Shown: in pieces, positions 34,849-43,522 of the stretch
Numbering within the stretch: the stretch's first letter is position 1
Layout: each line of letters opens with the position of its first letter
NCBI RefSeq assembly: GCF_025699255.1
Contig: NZ_JAILWA010000005.1
Span: 1 to 64,000 of the forward strand
Length of the DNA stretch: 64,000 nt
Direction: 5' to 3'
DNA from: Nitrosopumilus sp.
GTDB lineage: Archaea > Thermoproteota > Nitrososphaeria > Nitrososphaerales > Nitrosopumilaceae
Position numbers and translations under genes: made by a program
Notes under the pieces: generated by a model
Told to the model about the DNA's origin: nothing
Databases searched by the model: none
The model's input: the letters and a program-made list of their open reading frames with translations, nothing else

Positions 34849-35700
34849 CTATTTTCCTATCTCTGATTTTTTTAAAACATTGTATCTTTCATAATAATAT
34901 TTTTTTGATTCTCTAAAAAAAACCAGAAACCATTTTTTCAACTCTGCATCTTCTTCAAATATTTTATTTAAACTGTATATCTTGCTTTTCTCTTTTTGAA
35001 TCGGCTGATATAGCAAATTGATATAAAACCAATATGATATCTGTTCTGCAAGTTTTTCTTCTGAAATGTTTTCAAAATTTCTTTGATATTTTATGTGCAC
35101 ATATGACATTAATTCATAAAATGGAATTCCTTGTTGGACTTGAATTTGAGGATTGTCTGCAAGTAATCCGTTTGCCAACAATTTGATTCCGTATATCTTG
35201 TCTCCTATTTTTGATTTGACAGATTCCCACTTGCCAAAAACTTTTGGTAGAACGTTGTGGTATTTTTCTGCAATTTTATCCATCTCTTTTTTATCTAGGT
35301 CTAACACATCAATGCAATACAAAATACCGTACAGTGATAGTCTGTACTTGTCAGCTACTCCTGTCTTGAAACTCTTCCCGTCTTTTACTGCCAACCCTAA
35401 ATCTAAAATTCCATCTGAATGTCTTCCTTTTTCTTTTCTGCCAATTAACAGTCTTCTGTAAATTTTTTCACGTTCGCGCAGTTTGGATGTGTCGTTTGGT
35501 ATGGATATCTTTGCCAAATCCCAAGTCGTCATCGGTTCATTTTTACTCATTATTTTTAGCAGACTCTGAACATTTTGTTGGTGCTTGCTTAATGCTGATT
35601 TCTTTTTTTCTGGTGAACCATAATGTGCATGTGCATTGGGGCGGAGATACAGTTTGTAATTTTGTAAATTTCCATATGTCACATCATTTTCTAAAGGCAT
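34849..35700 (-). CDS. Winged-helix-like regulator of unknown type (283 aa)
   Basis: Residues ~40-135 look like a winged helix (LLKIMSKNEPMTTWDLAKISI, in pieces; then KYRLSLYGILYCIDVL). The C-terminal half is helical and rich in aromatics and Lys. No family recognised. A palindrome overlaps its start codon and a GTTATATATAAC TATA box lies ~26 bp upstream, suggesting a leaderless, possibly self-regulated gene. It is convergent with the response regulator, 2 nt apart. Confidence 0.6.
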   Translation of the reverse strand: MPLENDVTYGNLQNYKLYLRPNAHAHYGSPEKKKSALSKHQQNVQSLLKIMSKNEPMTTWDLAKISIPNDTSKLREREKIYRRLLIGRKEKGRHSDGILDLGLAVKDGKSFKTGVADKYRLSLYGILYCIDVLDLDKKEMDKIAEKYHNVLPKVFGKWESVKSKIGDKIYGIKLLANGLLADNPQIQVQQGIPFYELMSYVHIKYQRNFENISEEKLAEQISYWFYINLLYQPIQKEKSKIYSLNKIFEEDAELKKWFLVFFRESKKYYYERYNVLKKSEIGK

Positions 35701-35732
35701 ACCGATATACGGTATCTCTTGTTATATATAAC
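35699..35732 (-). promoter_or_regulatory. Promoter of the 283-aa gene: palindrome and TATA box
   Basis: ATACCG-ATATA-CGGTAT (35699-35715) overlaps the start codon. GTTATATATAAC (35721-35732) is a TATA box at leaderless distance. The half-sites TACCG/CGGTA are also those of the radA start-site palindrome, with different spacing. Confidence 0.55.
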
Positions 35733-35749
35733 TCAGGCACAATAATTCC

Positions 35750-35917
35750 ATGAAGCAGCAAATCATGCACAACTGGCAACACTCGCCTTCTGAAATTCAG
35801 GTTGCAAGCAACCCTGTAAAAGCAGTGCAAAAACACTTGCAACAAACAAAACAAGTTACATTCTCTGTTGAGGATCTAATGGGTCTATCTTGGGTTTTGT
35901 TTGAGGAGAGAAATTAA
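35750..35917 (+). CDS. Small hypothetical protein (55 aa)
   Basis: ATG to TAA encodes 55 residues, Gln/Lys-rich, ending FSVEDLMGLSWVLFEERN. Divergent from the 283-aa regulator. The next ATG follows one base after its stop, and four ORFs in a row are coupled this way. Confidence 0.5.
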   Translation: MKQQIMHNWQHSPSEIQVASNPVKAVQKHLQQTKQVTFSVEDLMGLSWVLFEERN

Positions 35918-35918
35918 A

Positions 35919-36023
35919 ATGCCTGTACAATCCTTGTCCCCTAATAATCAGATTGTATGTGACATGATGATTTGTCGTAGACAACTGCACCGACTAGCCA
36001 ATAATGAGGAGATGATTAGATGA
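35919..36023 (+). CDS. Small hypothetical protein (34 aa)
   Basis: Encodes MPVQSLSPNNQIVCDMMICR and a basic C-terminus. Overlaps the next ORF by 4 nt (ATGA). No family recognised. Confidence 0.42.
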   Translation: MPVQSLSPNNQIVCDMMICRRQLHRLANNEEMIR

Positions 36024-36208
36024 ATCCTTTGGACAACAGATTTTTCCCCAGAGGAGGATTTTCATCTTCACAATGGAACTGCAAAAAAACAAATGATGAC
36101 AATCTGATGCATACCTCTTGTAAGAGTCATCTATACTGTGATGATTTCAAAAAGCATCAAAACAAGTCAAAAAGTCATCTGAGATTTGAGTGTGGTTTGT
36201 CAGCATGA
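36020..36208 (+). CDS. Small Cys/His-containing protein (62 aa)
   Basis: Starts with ATGA overlapping the previous stop. Contains WNCKKTN, TSCKSHLYCDDFKKHQNKSKSH and FECG, a loose Cys/His set that could bind zinc. Overlaps the next gene's ATG by 4 nt. Confidence 0.45.
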   Translation: MNPLDNRFFPRGGFSSSQWNCKKTNDDNLMHTSCKSHLYCDDFKKHQNKSKSHLRFECGLSA

Positions 36209-36684
36209 GTGTAATTTCTGCTTCTAACCCCTTGAGAACTTGTAACTCTGGATACGCAAAAAGTTTAGCAACATTGTGTTTTTTTGGAATGATGTTGAGC
36301 ATGTCTGTTTTTTTGTTTGACGTGCCAGTGTTTGCAGAGACATCTCAAACTACAACATTGAAATTGGATGATGAGTTAAGTCTTGAAAAAACTGTAACTG
36401 TCATGAGTATTCCTGAAGACAATACCCTGCCATGGGGCGCAGTCAAAGGCAAAGTCAATGATCCTGCTCAAGGATATCCTGTGATTATCCAATTCTTCAA
36501 ATCAGTAGAAGACGATCCTATTCATGTTGCACAGGTAAATTTGAGAGGTGATGACTCTTTTGAATACAAGTTTCGAGTGTTGTCAATAGATGAAGGCAAT
36601 GTAAACCGTTTTTTTGAAGGTGACTATGTTGTAAAAATCTTCAAGGTGGTAAATACACCAAGAGATGATCTAGACCATGTCTAG
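36205..36684 (+). CDS. Secreted beta-sandwich protein (159 aa)
   Basis: The ATG at 36205 overlaps the previous stop (ATGA), preferred over the upstream frame start at 36190. A signal peptide is clear (LCFFGMMLSMSVFLFDVPVFAETS). The mature part (WGAVKGKVNDPAQGYPVIIQFFKS ... FEGDYVVKIFK) looks like an Ig-like or carboxypeptidase-regulatory beta-sandwich common in thaumarchaeal exported proteins. It ends the four-gene coupled set. Confidence 0.65.
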   Translation: MSVISASNPLRTCNSGYAKSLATLCFFGMMLSMSVFLFDVPVFAETSQTTTLKLDDELSLEKTVTVMSIPEDNTLPWGAVKGKVNDPAQGYPVIIQFFKSVEDDPIHVAQVNLRGDDSFEYKFRVLSIDEGNVNRFFEGDYVVKIFKVVNTPRDDLDHV

Positions 36685-36736
36685 ATTCTCTTCATCTATT
36701 TTTTTATATTCTATGTAATTTTTATTTAATTTCTTC

Positions 36737-38314
36737 TCATAACAATGTGATCATTACCAATCCTGCATCATTTGGAACAAATCTTATCATTGTGATTTTT
36801 TCTCCCAAAACATCTCTTTCTATACTAATGTCTTCTGGAAGGTGACCGTCTACTGTCACAATCATTTTTGCAGTAACAAATTCTTGTGGAACATACATTG
36901 CAACATACTGTGGTCTGTCAATAGAAAACGAGATGATTCCAGCTTCTGGGATGAATTTAAAGTCCGAAATCTTTGCTGGACTTTGTATGTCGATTACCTT
37001 TACAGTACCTTCAATAAACTGAGGTTGAAATTTTTCTCTTGTATCTTCTGTTAGTGGTGTAACCTCATATTTTTCTGAATCTTGAATCTCTAACCTTAAT
37101 CCTTCAATGCAGTATTTCTGACCTTGATCATCTTCAATCAGTTTGCATGATTTTGAACCATTTTCCATGTCATGGTTAGTGAAAAATGCTAATGTTGTTC
37201 CTGTAGACATGTTGCACTCTATAAAATCAATATCGCTTAATTCAGACTCGTTGCAAAGATCAGACATTGTTTCTTCTGTTATACCATTTCTTGTTAACAT
37301 GTTGTCAGTGTATTGCATCATGACTCCTTTGACACATAATCGGTTTTGATAAAATGACATGTCATGACACATTTCCAATGAAGAAGACAGGTCATCACCA
37401 AAATAGTGAACTAATCCATGTCCTAATCCGTGAATGCAGTCTTGATAGTTTGAAGAGCCTATCAATTCATTACAAATTGTTTTGTAGTCTGATGGAAGGG
37501 ATTGATTTTTTTCTTGTACATCATGAAAATATGCAGCCAATACGCCGTGATAATATCCACCTCTACACATGGTACCATCAATACCAATCAGATTTTCAAT
37601 TACATTTGGTTTTTCAGTAAATGCAACATGTCCTATCTCATGAGAAACAAAGTGACAATCATCTATCGTGCCAATCTTGGATAGTGCTATTGACAGCTCA
37701 AGTGCATCCGTGTTGTTTTCCTCCTGTTCTGCAAGCTTGCCAAAAAACTGAGAGTAGCATACAAGGCGTAGTGTTCCATCATCCATGTCTGCACATGTAC
37801 GTATATCCTGCAGATATCTAATGGCTAGGGCTTCAGAAGATAACAAAGGAATGGAATCTTCTTCGTCTAAAATTCCATCATTATCATCATCAGGGTCTTG
37901 AGATGAACCTATGCCATCAAAGTCAAAATCTGCCCAATCAGCAGGATCTGTATCAAATTGGTCAAGAGAATCTGAAATTCCATCATTATCATCATCAGTA
38001 TCTTTGTTGTCTCCTATCAAATCAAAGTCAAAATCTGCCCAATCAGTAGGATCTGTGTCAAACAAATCTATATCATCTGAAATTCCATCATTATCATCAT
38101 CAGTATCACATTCATCCCCTAGTTTGTCAAAGTCAAAATCAGCCTGATCAGAATTTGAATTTGTGGGGCAATTATCGATGGAATCTATGACTCCGTCTTT
38201 GTCTGAATCTGCAAAAGATATGATTTCAGACCATGCTAAAAATGAAATTCCCATACTGATGATCAGTAAACCTAACAGTAGTTTGATTTTTTTATTAACT
38301 AAAAATGCAGTCAA
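36737..38314 (-). CDS. Secreted thrombospondin type 3-repeat protein with Cys/His-rich domain
   Basis: A 525-residue exported protein. After a signal/anchor helix (LLLGLLIISMGISFLAW), residues ~33-150 are Asp-rich calcium-binding repeats (DSDKDGVIDSIDNCP, DDDNDGISD). The next ~250 residues are rich in Cys and His and contain CHFVSHEIGHVAF, which includes an HExxH-type sequence, and GLGHGLVHYFG. The C-terminus is a beta domain. A metal-dependent activity is possible but no peptidase family is recognised. Confidence 0.7.
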   Translation of the reverse strand: MTAFLVNKKIKLLLGLLIISMGISFLAWSEIISFADSDKDGVIDSIDNCPTNSNSDQADFDFDKLGDECDTDDDNDGISDDIDLFDTDPTDWADFDFDLIGDNKDTDDDNDGISDSLDQFDTDPADWADFDFDGIGSSQDPDDDNDGILDEEDSIPLLSSEALAIRYLQDIRTCADMDDGTLRLVCYSQFFGKLAEQEENNTDALELSIALSKIGTIDDCHFVSHEIGHVAFTEKPNVIENLIGIDGTMCRGGYYHGVLAAYFHDVQEKNQSLPSDYKTICNELIGSSNYQDCIHGLGHGLVHYFGDDLSSSLEMCHDMSFYQNRLCVKGVMMQYTDNMLTRNGITEETMSDLCNESELSDIDFIECNMSTGTTLAFFTNHDMENGSKSCKLIEDDQGQKYCIEGLRLEIQDSEKYEVTPLTEDTREKFQPQFIEGTVKVIDIQSPAKISDFKFIPEAGIISFSIDRPQYVAMYVPQEFVTAKMIVTVDGHLPEDISIERDVLGEKITMIRFVPNDAGLVMITLL

Positions 38315-38447
38315 CTAGAGTCCTACCCATCAACATAGATATTTTTGTTTTTAAATTAAAAATTATTTAAATTCAATATGGGTTGATCTTATTTTAAACA
38401 AAGTCAATTCACACATATCTTAAATACTTCTGTTTTGTCTCTCCGAT

Positions 38448-38531
38448 ATGAAATGTCAATGTACTGATAATTCTGTGTGTATGTTTCATTATATCATCCA
38501 AAACCCTAATTCAGTATTACCAAAAAACTGA
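38448..38531 (+). CDS. Possible Cys microprotein (27 aa)
   Basis: Encodes MKCQCTDNSVCMFHYIIQNP and a few more residues. A TATA-like CTTAAATAC lies ~25 bp upstream. It lies in the 38315-38670 gap, which holds nothing else I can support. Confidence 0.28.
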   Translation: MKCQCTDNSVCMFHYIIQNPNSVLPKN

Positions 38532-38670
38532 ATTTCATTTAACCCATACAAACCAACTACGCCTGTGAGTCTTATTCTGTTCAAAAATTTATTCCCAAAT
38601 TAGATTCTGAATAAAAACAAAAGTATCTTTGTGTATCAATGGTTTTATTTGCAGATGGTTTTATCAAAAT

Positions 38671-40086
38671 ATGAAACCTTTTCTTATTTTTCTTTTTTTG
38701 GTATTATTTACTGGTTTAATTTCTTCTACTGCCTTTGCAAACATAGATTCTCCACGAAAACAAATGGAAAATGGCATAGCTGCAGAAGATGTTGTGTGTA
38801 AAAAAGAATTACAATTAATGATTCGAAGTAATGGAACTGCAATATGTGTAAAATTACTCTCTGTAGAAAAATGGATTGACTCAAAAAGGGCAGAAATTGT
38901 AGATGTTTCTCTTAGAGATGTAGAAAATGACAAGGAAGAAACATTAGAGGAAGTCCAAATAGATACAGACATTTCCCCTGAAAAAATCATGATACAGTCT
39001 GCACGTGATACGTATGTTTTAGGTTCTACAATGGTTTTTACAGGAGAATCTGTGCCAAACACAAGTCTTGAGGTAGAACTAGAAGATTCCAAAGGCAATA
39101 AGGTTTACGCCGATATTTTAGAGATTGATGATTCTGGTCTAGTACGTTTTGAGATAAAAACTGATGATTCTTTTACTCAAGGGGCATATTTTTTAATTTT
39201 AAAACAAGAAGATGACTCTGAAATAGTGCCTATCCAAATTGGTGAATCGACAGGAGAAATTGCAGCTGTTATTGAACAATTCCACTTTGATTTTGACTCA
39301 AAAGCTTCAATTGAAATTTTTGGACCTGTTTCATCAAATATCTCATTAACGGTTTTTGACTTTCGTGATAATGTACGTTTTGAGGATACAATACTGCTTG
39401 ACAAAACAGGCTATGCTGAATATTTGCTTGATCTTTCAGGCTACAAAAAAGGGAATTATTACTTAGCACTGAACCATGCTTCTGAAGAAACAATTGAGGA
39501 GTTTACAGTTGGACTGGGTGTAGGAACTGCACCTATTGAAATCCAAGTAGATGATAATTATTACAAAATTGGTGAAACAGTTCTTCTAATTGGAAAATCC
39601 TCAGACAATACACGAATTAGAATAGACTTGATTGATCCTACTGGAGAAGTTATTGATAAAATTGAATATTATACTGATAATGATGGTAAATTCACATATC
39701 CATTAGAGCTTTCACTTGGAAAACAAAACGGATTGTGGAGAATTCAGGTTAGCAATGGTGAAAGACTTTCTGAAGTAACCTTTGAGGTGGTAGGAGAAGA
39801 AAAAATCCTAACTGTAAAATTAGATAAAGACGAACCATACAGACATGGGGAATTTGTAACCATTTCAGGAACAGGAATAAATTCAGAATCTCAAGCTATA
39901 ATTCAGATTACGTCTCCTGAAAAAAACTTTGAATTAATTCCAGAGGTTACAAAAGATGGTACTTTTTCTGAAATATGGCAAGTTCCAGAATCTTTGACTC
40001 CTGACACTTATACTGTGATAGTTGATGACGGTATCAATAATGCTACGACCAAACTTCAAATCACATACAAAATTGAAATGGATTAA
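38671..40086 (+). CDS. Secreted multi-Ig-like protein (471 aa)
   Basis: The ATG at 38671 gives a standard signal peptide (FLIFLFLVLFTGLISSTAFA). Next is a conserved module (GIAAEDVVC, LMIRSNGTAICVK) also found in the Kazal/MBL protein at 23651. Four or so macroglobulin/Ig-like beta domains follow (YVLGSTMVFTGES, YKIGETVLLIGKSSDNT, YRHGEFVTISGTG). It is probably a cell-surface protein; ligand unknown. It is convergent with pitA, overlapping by 4 nt. Confidence 0.7.
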   Translation: MKPFLIFLFLVLFTGLISSTAFANIDSPRKQMENGIAAEDVVCKKELQLMIRSNGTAICVKLLSVEKWIDSKRAEIVDVSLRDVENDKEETLEEVQIDTDISPEKIMIQSARDTYVLGSTMVFTGESVPNTSLEVELEDSKGNKVYADILEIDDSGLVRFEIKTDDSFTQGAYFLILKQEDDSEIVPIQIGESTGEIAAVIEQFHFDFDSKASIEIFGPVSSNISLTVFDFRDNVRFEDTILLDKTGYAEYLLDLSGYKKGNYYLALNHASEETIEEFTVGLGVGTAPIEIQVDDNYYKIGETVLLIGKSSDNTRIRIDLIDPTGEVIDKIEYYTDNDGKFTYPLELSLGKQNGLWRIQVSNGERLSEVTFEVVGEEKILTVKLDKDEPYRHGEFVTISGTGINSESQAIIQITSPEKNFELIPEVTKDGTFSEIWQVPESLTPDTYTVIVDDGINNATTKLQITYKIEMD

Positions 40087-41069
40087 ACAAACAAGTGAAT
40101 CAGATATGTAAAACCAATTCCCATTAATGCCGCACCAGGGATGGTGATGAGCCAAGAAAATACTATCTGTCTGCTGACTTTCCATCTTACGGCACGTTTT
40201 CTTCTTGCAGCACCTGAACCCATTATTGTTCCAGTAATTGCATGTGTGGTACTAGCAGGAATACCCAATACTGCAAATATTGCAAGCATTAATCCTCCAC
40301 CAGTTTCTGCTGCAAATCCCTGATATGGTCGAAGTTTAGTAATTTTTACACCCAAAGTTTTGATTACTTTGTATCCTCCAAAGAAGGTACCCAAACCCAT
40401 GGCAGTTGCAGCAGCAAAAATTACCCATAATGGCATATCTAGTTCAGGAATCATTCCTGCTGAAAATAGAATTAATACAATAATACCCATGGTCTTTTGT
40501 CCGTCATTTGCTCCATGAGTTAAAGCAAACCAAGCTGAAGAGATAATTTGTAATTTACCAAACGTTTTGTTGACAGGTCCTGGCTTGTAATTAGCAAATA
40601 TTGTAATTATCAAAGTTGTTAACAATAGACCGAAAATAATTCCGCCAATTGGGGCAATTACAATTCCTGCAAATACTTTGGTTAATCCCCCATAAACTAG
40701 TTTTTCAAATCCTAACCCTGCAATACCTGCCCCCATTATTCCACCAACTAACGAATGACTGTTTGAAATTGGCAATCCAAAATAAGTACAAAGAGTACTC
40801 CATCCTATTGCTCCTGCCAATCCACCCACAATCATGTAAACAGTAATGTCATCAGGACTGACTATTCCTTTTGCAATGGTAGTTGCAACTGCAACCCCGA
40901 AAACAAAGGGTCCGATGAAATTCATTGCAGCAGACAAGCCTACAGCATGAATTGGTTTTAGAACACGGGTTCCAATTACAGTTGCAACAGAATTTGCAGA
41001 ATCATTAAAACCATTTACAAAATCAAAGATTAATGCAACAATGATTGCACCTATTGCTATCTCTATCAT
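40083..41069 (-). CDS. pitA: Low-affinity inorganic phosphate transporter (PitA family)
   Basis: A 328-residue PiT permease with the two inverted signature repeats, GFNDSANSVATVIGTRVL near the N-terminus and THGANDGQKTMGIIVL in the second half, and about 10 membrane helices. It moves phosphate (or metal-phosphate) with H+ or Na+. It lies directly downstream of a DUF47/PhoU-like gene, the usual partner arrangement. Confidence 0.93.
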   Translation of the reverse strand: MIEIAIGAIIVALIFDFVNGFNDSANSVATVIGTRVLKPIHAVGLSAAMNFIGPFVFGVAVATTIAKGIVSPDDITVYMIVGGLAGAIGWSTLCTYFGLPISNSHSLVGGIMGAGIAGLGFEKLVYGGLTKVFAGIVIAPIGGIIFGLLLTTLIITIFANYKPGPVNKTFGKLQIISSAWFALTHGANDGQKTMGIIVLILFSAGMIPELDMPLWVIFAAATAMGLGTFFGGYKVIKTLGVKITKLRPYQGFAAETGGGLMLAIFAVLGIPASTTHAITGTIMGSGAARRKRAVRWKVSRQIVFSWLITIPGAALMGIGFTYLIHLFV

Positions 41070-41078
41070 TTTGCCATC

Positions 41079-41720
41079 TCATGTATATTTTAGAACAATA
41101 TCTTCAATGACATCTGCAACATCAACACATCTGTCTGATGCTGTTTCCATCGTTTCATAGATGTCTTTTAGCTTGATGATTTTGATTGGATCATCGGTTT
41201 CAAATAGTTCTTTGATTGCCTCTCTGTACAAATCATCTACCGTGTGTTCAATATCGCTTGTATTTCTACAATGTTCAATCATGTCTCTGGGATTTTTGAT
41301 ACGTTGTAGCTTTGAAACCATGTACTCAACTTCTTTTGTGGCTTTAACCAGTTCATGAGCCATCTCAACAGTATATGGGGGAGGGGTGGTGATTTTATAG
41401 CTGTAAACTCTGGCAGCAATTCCATCCATAAAGTCAATCACATCATCAATTTTAGATGCAATTCTTTGCATGTCTTCACGATCTAGTGGAGTGATGAATG
41501 TCTTGTTTAACTCAGAAAAAATATCTCGTGTCAAAACATCCGCTTCAGTTTCAAGTTCGTGAATCTTTTTTCCTTGTTCTATATCTGATAGATCTTCAAA
41601 TAAAACCACCACTGCTTCAGAGGTTTCAACTGCTTTTTTTGCCAAATCATCTAGAATTTTTAATAGTTCTTTTTCATTGGATTTTATCCATGATAACCAT
41701 TGACCCATGAATTGTTGCAA
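41079..41720 (-). CDS. DUF47/PhoU-like phosphate transport regulator
   Basis: A 213-residue helical protein of the DUF47 family with ETEADVLTRDIFSELNKTFITPLDREDMQRIASKIDDVIDFMDGIA (short: PLDREDMQRIASKIDD) and the matching C-terminal helix pair. Members accompany PitA transporters and probably bind metal through the Glu/Asp clusters. Start may be TTG 41720 or the ATG four codons later (41708). Confidence 0.9.
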   Translation of the reverse strand: MQQFMGQWLSWIKSNEKELLKILDDLAKKAVETSEAVVVLFEDLSDIEQGKKIHELETEADVLTRDIFSELNKTFITPLDREDMQRIASKIDDVIDFMDGIAARVYSYKITTPPPYTVEMAHELVKATKEVEYMVSKLQRIKNPRDMIEHCRNTSDIEHTVDDLYREAIKELFETDDPIKIIKLKDIYETMETASDRCVDVADVIEDIVLKYT

Positions 41721-41806
41721 AAATTATGTAATTAAAGACTAATCTATGGCATCTATGTGTAACTATATAGGTCAGCGATCAAATATAATTTGATTTGAGA
41801 ACACAA

Positions 41807-41935
41807 CTACAAATTTTCTACGTCTATTAATGTGACAGGACAATTTACATTTTCAACTATTTTTCTCGACACACTTCCTAACGATAGTATCTTTTTTACT
41901 CCTTTTAGTTTTCTAGTTAATTTTGGATATTGCAT
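41807..41935 (-). pseudogene. Internally deleted uspA remnant (42 codons)
   Basis: The frame reads MQYPKL, then RKLKGVKKILSLGSVSRK and ENVNCPVTLIDVENL. The complete UspA at 31586 has MQYP near residue 47 and RKLKGMKKLLSLGSVSRK near its C-terminus. So the N-terminus and about 70 middle residues are missing while the ends of the deletion are joined in frame. It occupies the gap 41721-42021. Confidence 0.75.
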
Positions 41936-42021
41936 TATTCATGAATATTAAAACAATTAGTAGAACTAATTCTAATTATTTCTACGAATTCCTCTTAAGT
42001 AATTTTTAATTTTTATGTTCA

Positions 42022-42858
42022 ATGACAAAACTACTTCCTGCCTTCATTATTACTGCTATAATCACGCTATCTGCATTTACTCCAAATGCTCTTGCTCAGT
42101 CTGATTTTAACAAAATTGAAGGCAGTGACATACAAAACAATCCTGTCTTTCGAGACATTCTTGACAAAATAGAATTTTCAAAAAAACAATATCTGAAATC
42201 CCAAGAAGAGAAGATTGCACGTGATAAACATCAAAAATTCATTGATGAACAACGTATTGCTGCTCAAGAATCAACAAAACAAGAACTTCAAAGAATGGAA
42301 AAAAATTATGAAGAATTTACGCCTAGAAATGCATTTGCAAAATATGTTTCGAGTCTGAATGCAACAAATCATGACATTTTCTGGGATCAATTTGACTATC
42401 TACAAACAAAAATATCTTTAGCAAAAGATGCCCGAGATTTAGTTCTTAGTCAGGGAGGCACATATTTTGACGCAATGAAGAAATATGTTGAATTTGCAAA
42501 AATGCCAAAAGTTGAAATGCAAAATATCGTCAGAGAACTCAACATAAAACATAACCTTGCACAAAGTGACATACAATCACATTTTGATATTAATGGCAAA
42601 CTTCCAAGATACGAAAATGATCTTGAAACTCCCTGTTATGGATGTGATGCTAAAATTTCCAAAGTAAAAATTAATTCCGAACAATCAGTTCCAATAAAGA
42701 GAACGTCACTTGATTCAAAACCTACACAAATAGATAATCTAAGAGAATCCCTTTCTGAAATTCAAAACAATTTCTTAAAGTCAAAAAATGTCATAGAACA
42801 AAAGAAGATGGTATTTGAGATGAATAAAATTGTCAAAACTATTCAGGATCTTAAATGA
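42022..42858 (+). CDS. Secreted coiled-coil protein (278 aa)
   Basis: A signal peptide (LLPAFIITAIITLSAFTPNALAQ, in brief: AFTPNALAQ at the cleavage site) precedes a long helical region (EEKIARDKHQKFIDEQRIA) and a C-terminal helix pair, with one CYGC motif near residue 205. No known family. A T-rich stretch after the stop is a likely terminator. Confidence 0.6.
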   Translation: MTKLLPAFIITAIITLSAFTPNALAQSDFNKIEGSDIQNNPVFRDILDKIEFSKKQYLKSQEEKIARDKHQKFIDEQRIAAQESTKQELQRMEKNYEEFTPRNAFAKYVSSLNATNHDIFWDQFDYLQTKISLAKDARDLVLSQGGTYFDAMKKYVEFAKMPKVEMQNIVRELNIKHNLAQSDIQSHFDINGKLPRYENDLETPCYGCDAKISKVKINSEQSVPIKRTSLDSKPTQIDNLRESLSEIQNNFLKSKNVIEQKKMVFEMNKIVKTIQDLK

Positions 42859-42868
42859 TCTATCTTCA

Positions 42869-42911
42869 TTTTTTATTTTTGTAATTTGATTTACAGTCCA
42901 AATATTCTTTT
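42869..42911 (+). repeat. ~43-bp T-rich repeat, copy 1 (terminator-like)
   Basis: Begins TTTTTTATTTTTGTAATTTG and continues to AAATATTC; matches copy 2 at 43323-43364 except for a small indel. It follows the stop of the 278-aa gene, as expected for an archaeal T-tract terminator. Confidence 0.65.
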
Positions 42912-42945
42912 TTTATTCTAGATAAAAAATAAAGACCTCAAGAGA

Positions 42946-43020
42946 CTATTTCTTTTTTGAAGCCTTGGTTGTTTTTTTTGCTGCTGTTTTTTTAATGGTT
43001 GTTTTTTTGGCTGTTGCCAT
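42946..43020 (-). CDS. Lys-rich histone-H1-tail-like peptide (24 aa)
   Basis: Encodes MATAKKTTIKKTAAKKTTKA plus SKKK. Composition and KKT/AKK spacing are like the Lys-rich segments in the RPC34-like protein and RadA in this window. Such a polycation would bind nucleic acids. It is small enough that expression needs proof. Confidence 0.45.
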   Translation of the reverse strand: MATAKKTTIKKTAAKKTTKASKKK

Positions 43021-43269
43021 GAAACCTGTACAAAACAGTTGGATTTCTATAGGTGAAATTAACAAAATTACACAAAATGAGTACTATCCAGATAACAAAT
43101 TTTCAAGATCATATTGTGGGGGATAGTGGTGTGATTACTGTAGGAATACCCTGAAATGAAAATTAGGATTCTTGATTTTATCTAGATTGACATGAATAGC
43201 TATTTTGATATTGATTTGTCAAAGAATATTCAGATTCAAAATTAACTACTTTTTTACAAATAAAGCAAC
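43021..43269. other. Intergenic, no gene seen
   Basis: AT-rich spacer between the Lys-rich peptide and the 16-aa ORF. No repeat or ORF that I can support. Confidence 0.4.
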
Positions 43270-43320
43270 ATGATAAAAAAATTCTTTGAATTTATCTGGG
43301 ATTTAATATCAGGAAACTGA
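43270..43320 (+). CDS. Possible 16-aa amphipathic peptide
   Basis: Encodes MIKKFFEFIWDLISGN, an amphipathic helix. A second copy of the terminator-like repeat begins 2 nt after its stop. Could be a chance ORF. Confidence 0.25.
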   Translation: MIKKFFEFIWDLISGN

Positions 43321-43322
43321 TA

Positions 43323-43364
43323 TTTTTTATTTTTGTAATTTGATTTTAGTCCAAATATTCTCTT
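43323..43364 (+). repeat. ~43-bp T-rich repeat, copy 2 (terminator-like)
   Basis: Second copy of the element at 42869, starting just after the stop of the 16-aa ORF. Confidence 0.65.
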
Positions 43365-43522
43365 TTTCTTCTATATGCCCACCCATTTTGTTTATAAACA
43401 AAATTAGATTTTTTAAAATTTTGAGTCAAACTAGTATACTCAATCCATTTGATGGCTCAAAATCTCTTCAATAACAGTTCAATTTTCTAAGATTAATATT
43501 TTCAATAACTTTTTCTTCAATT

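Noticed and set aside
37870-38150. Repeated DNA and plus-strand Ser/Lys ORF opposite the calcium-repeat protein
   Set aside because: It is the antisense of the Asp-rich thrombospondin type 3 repeats.
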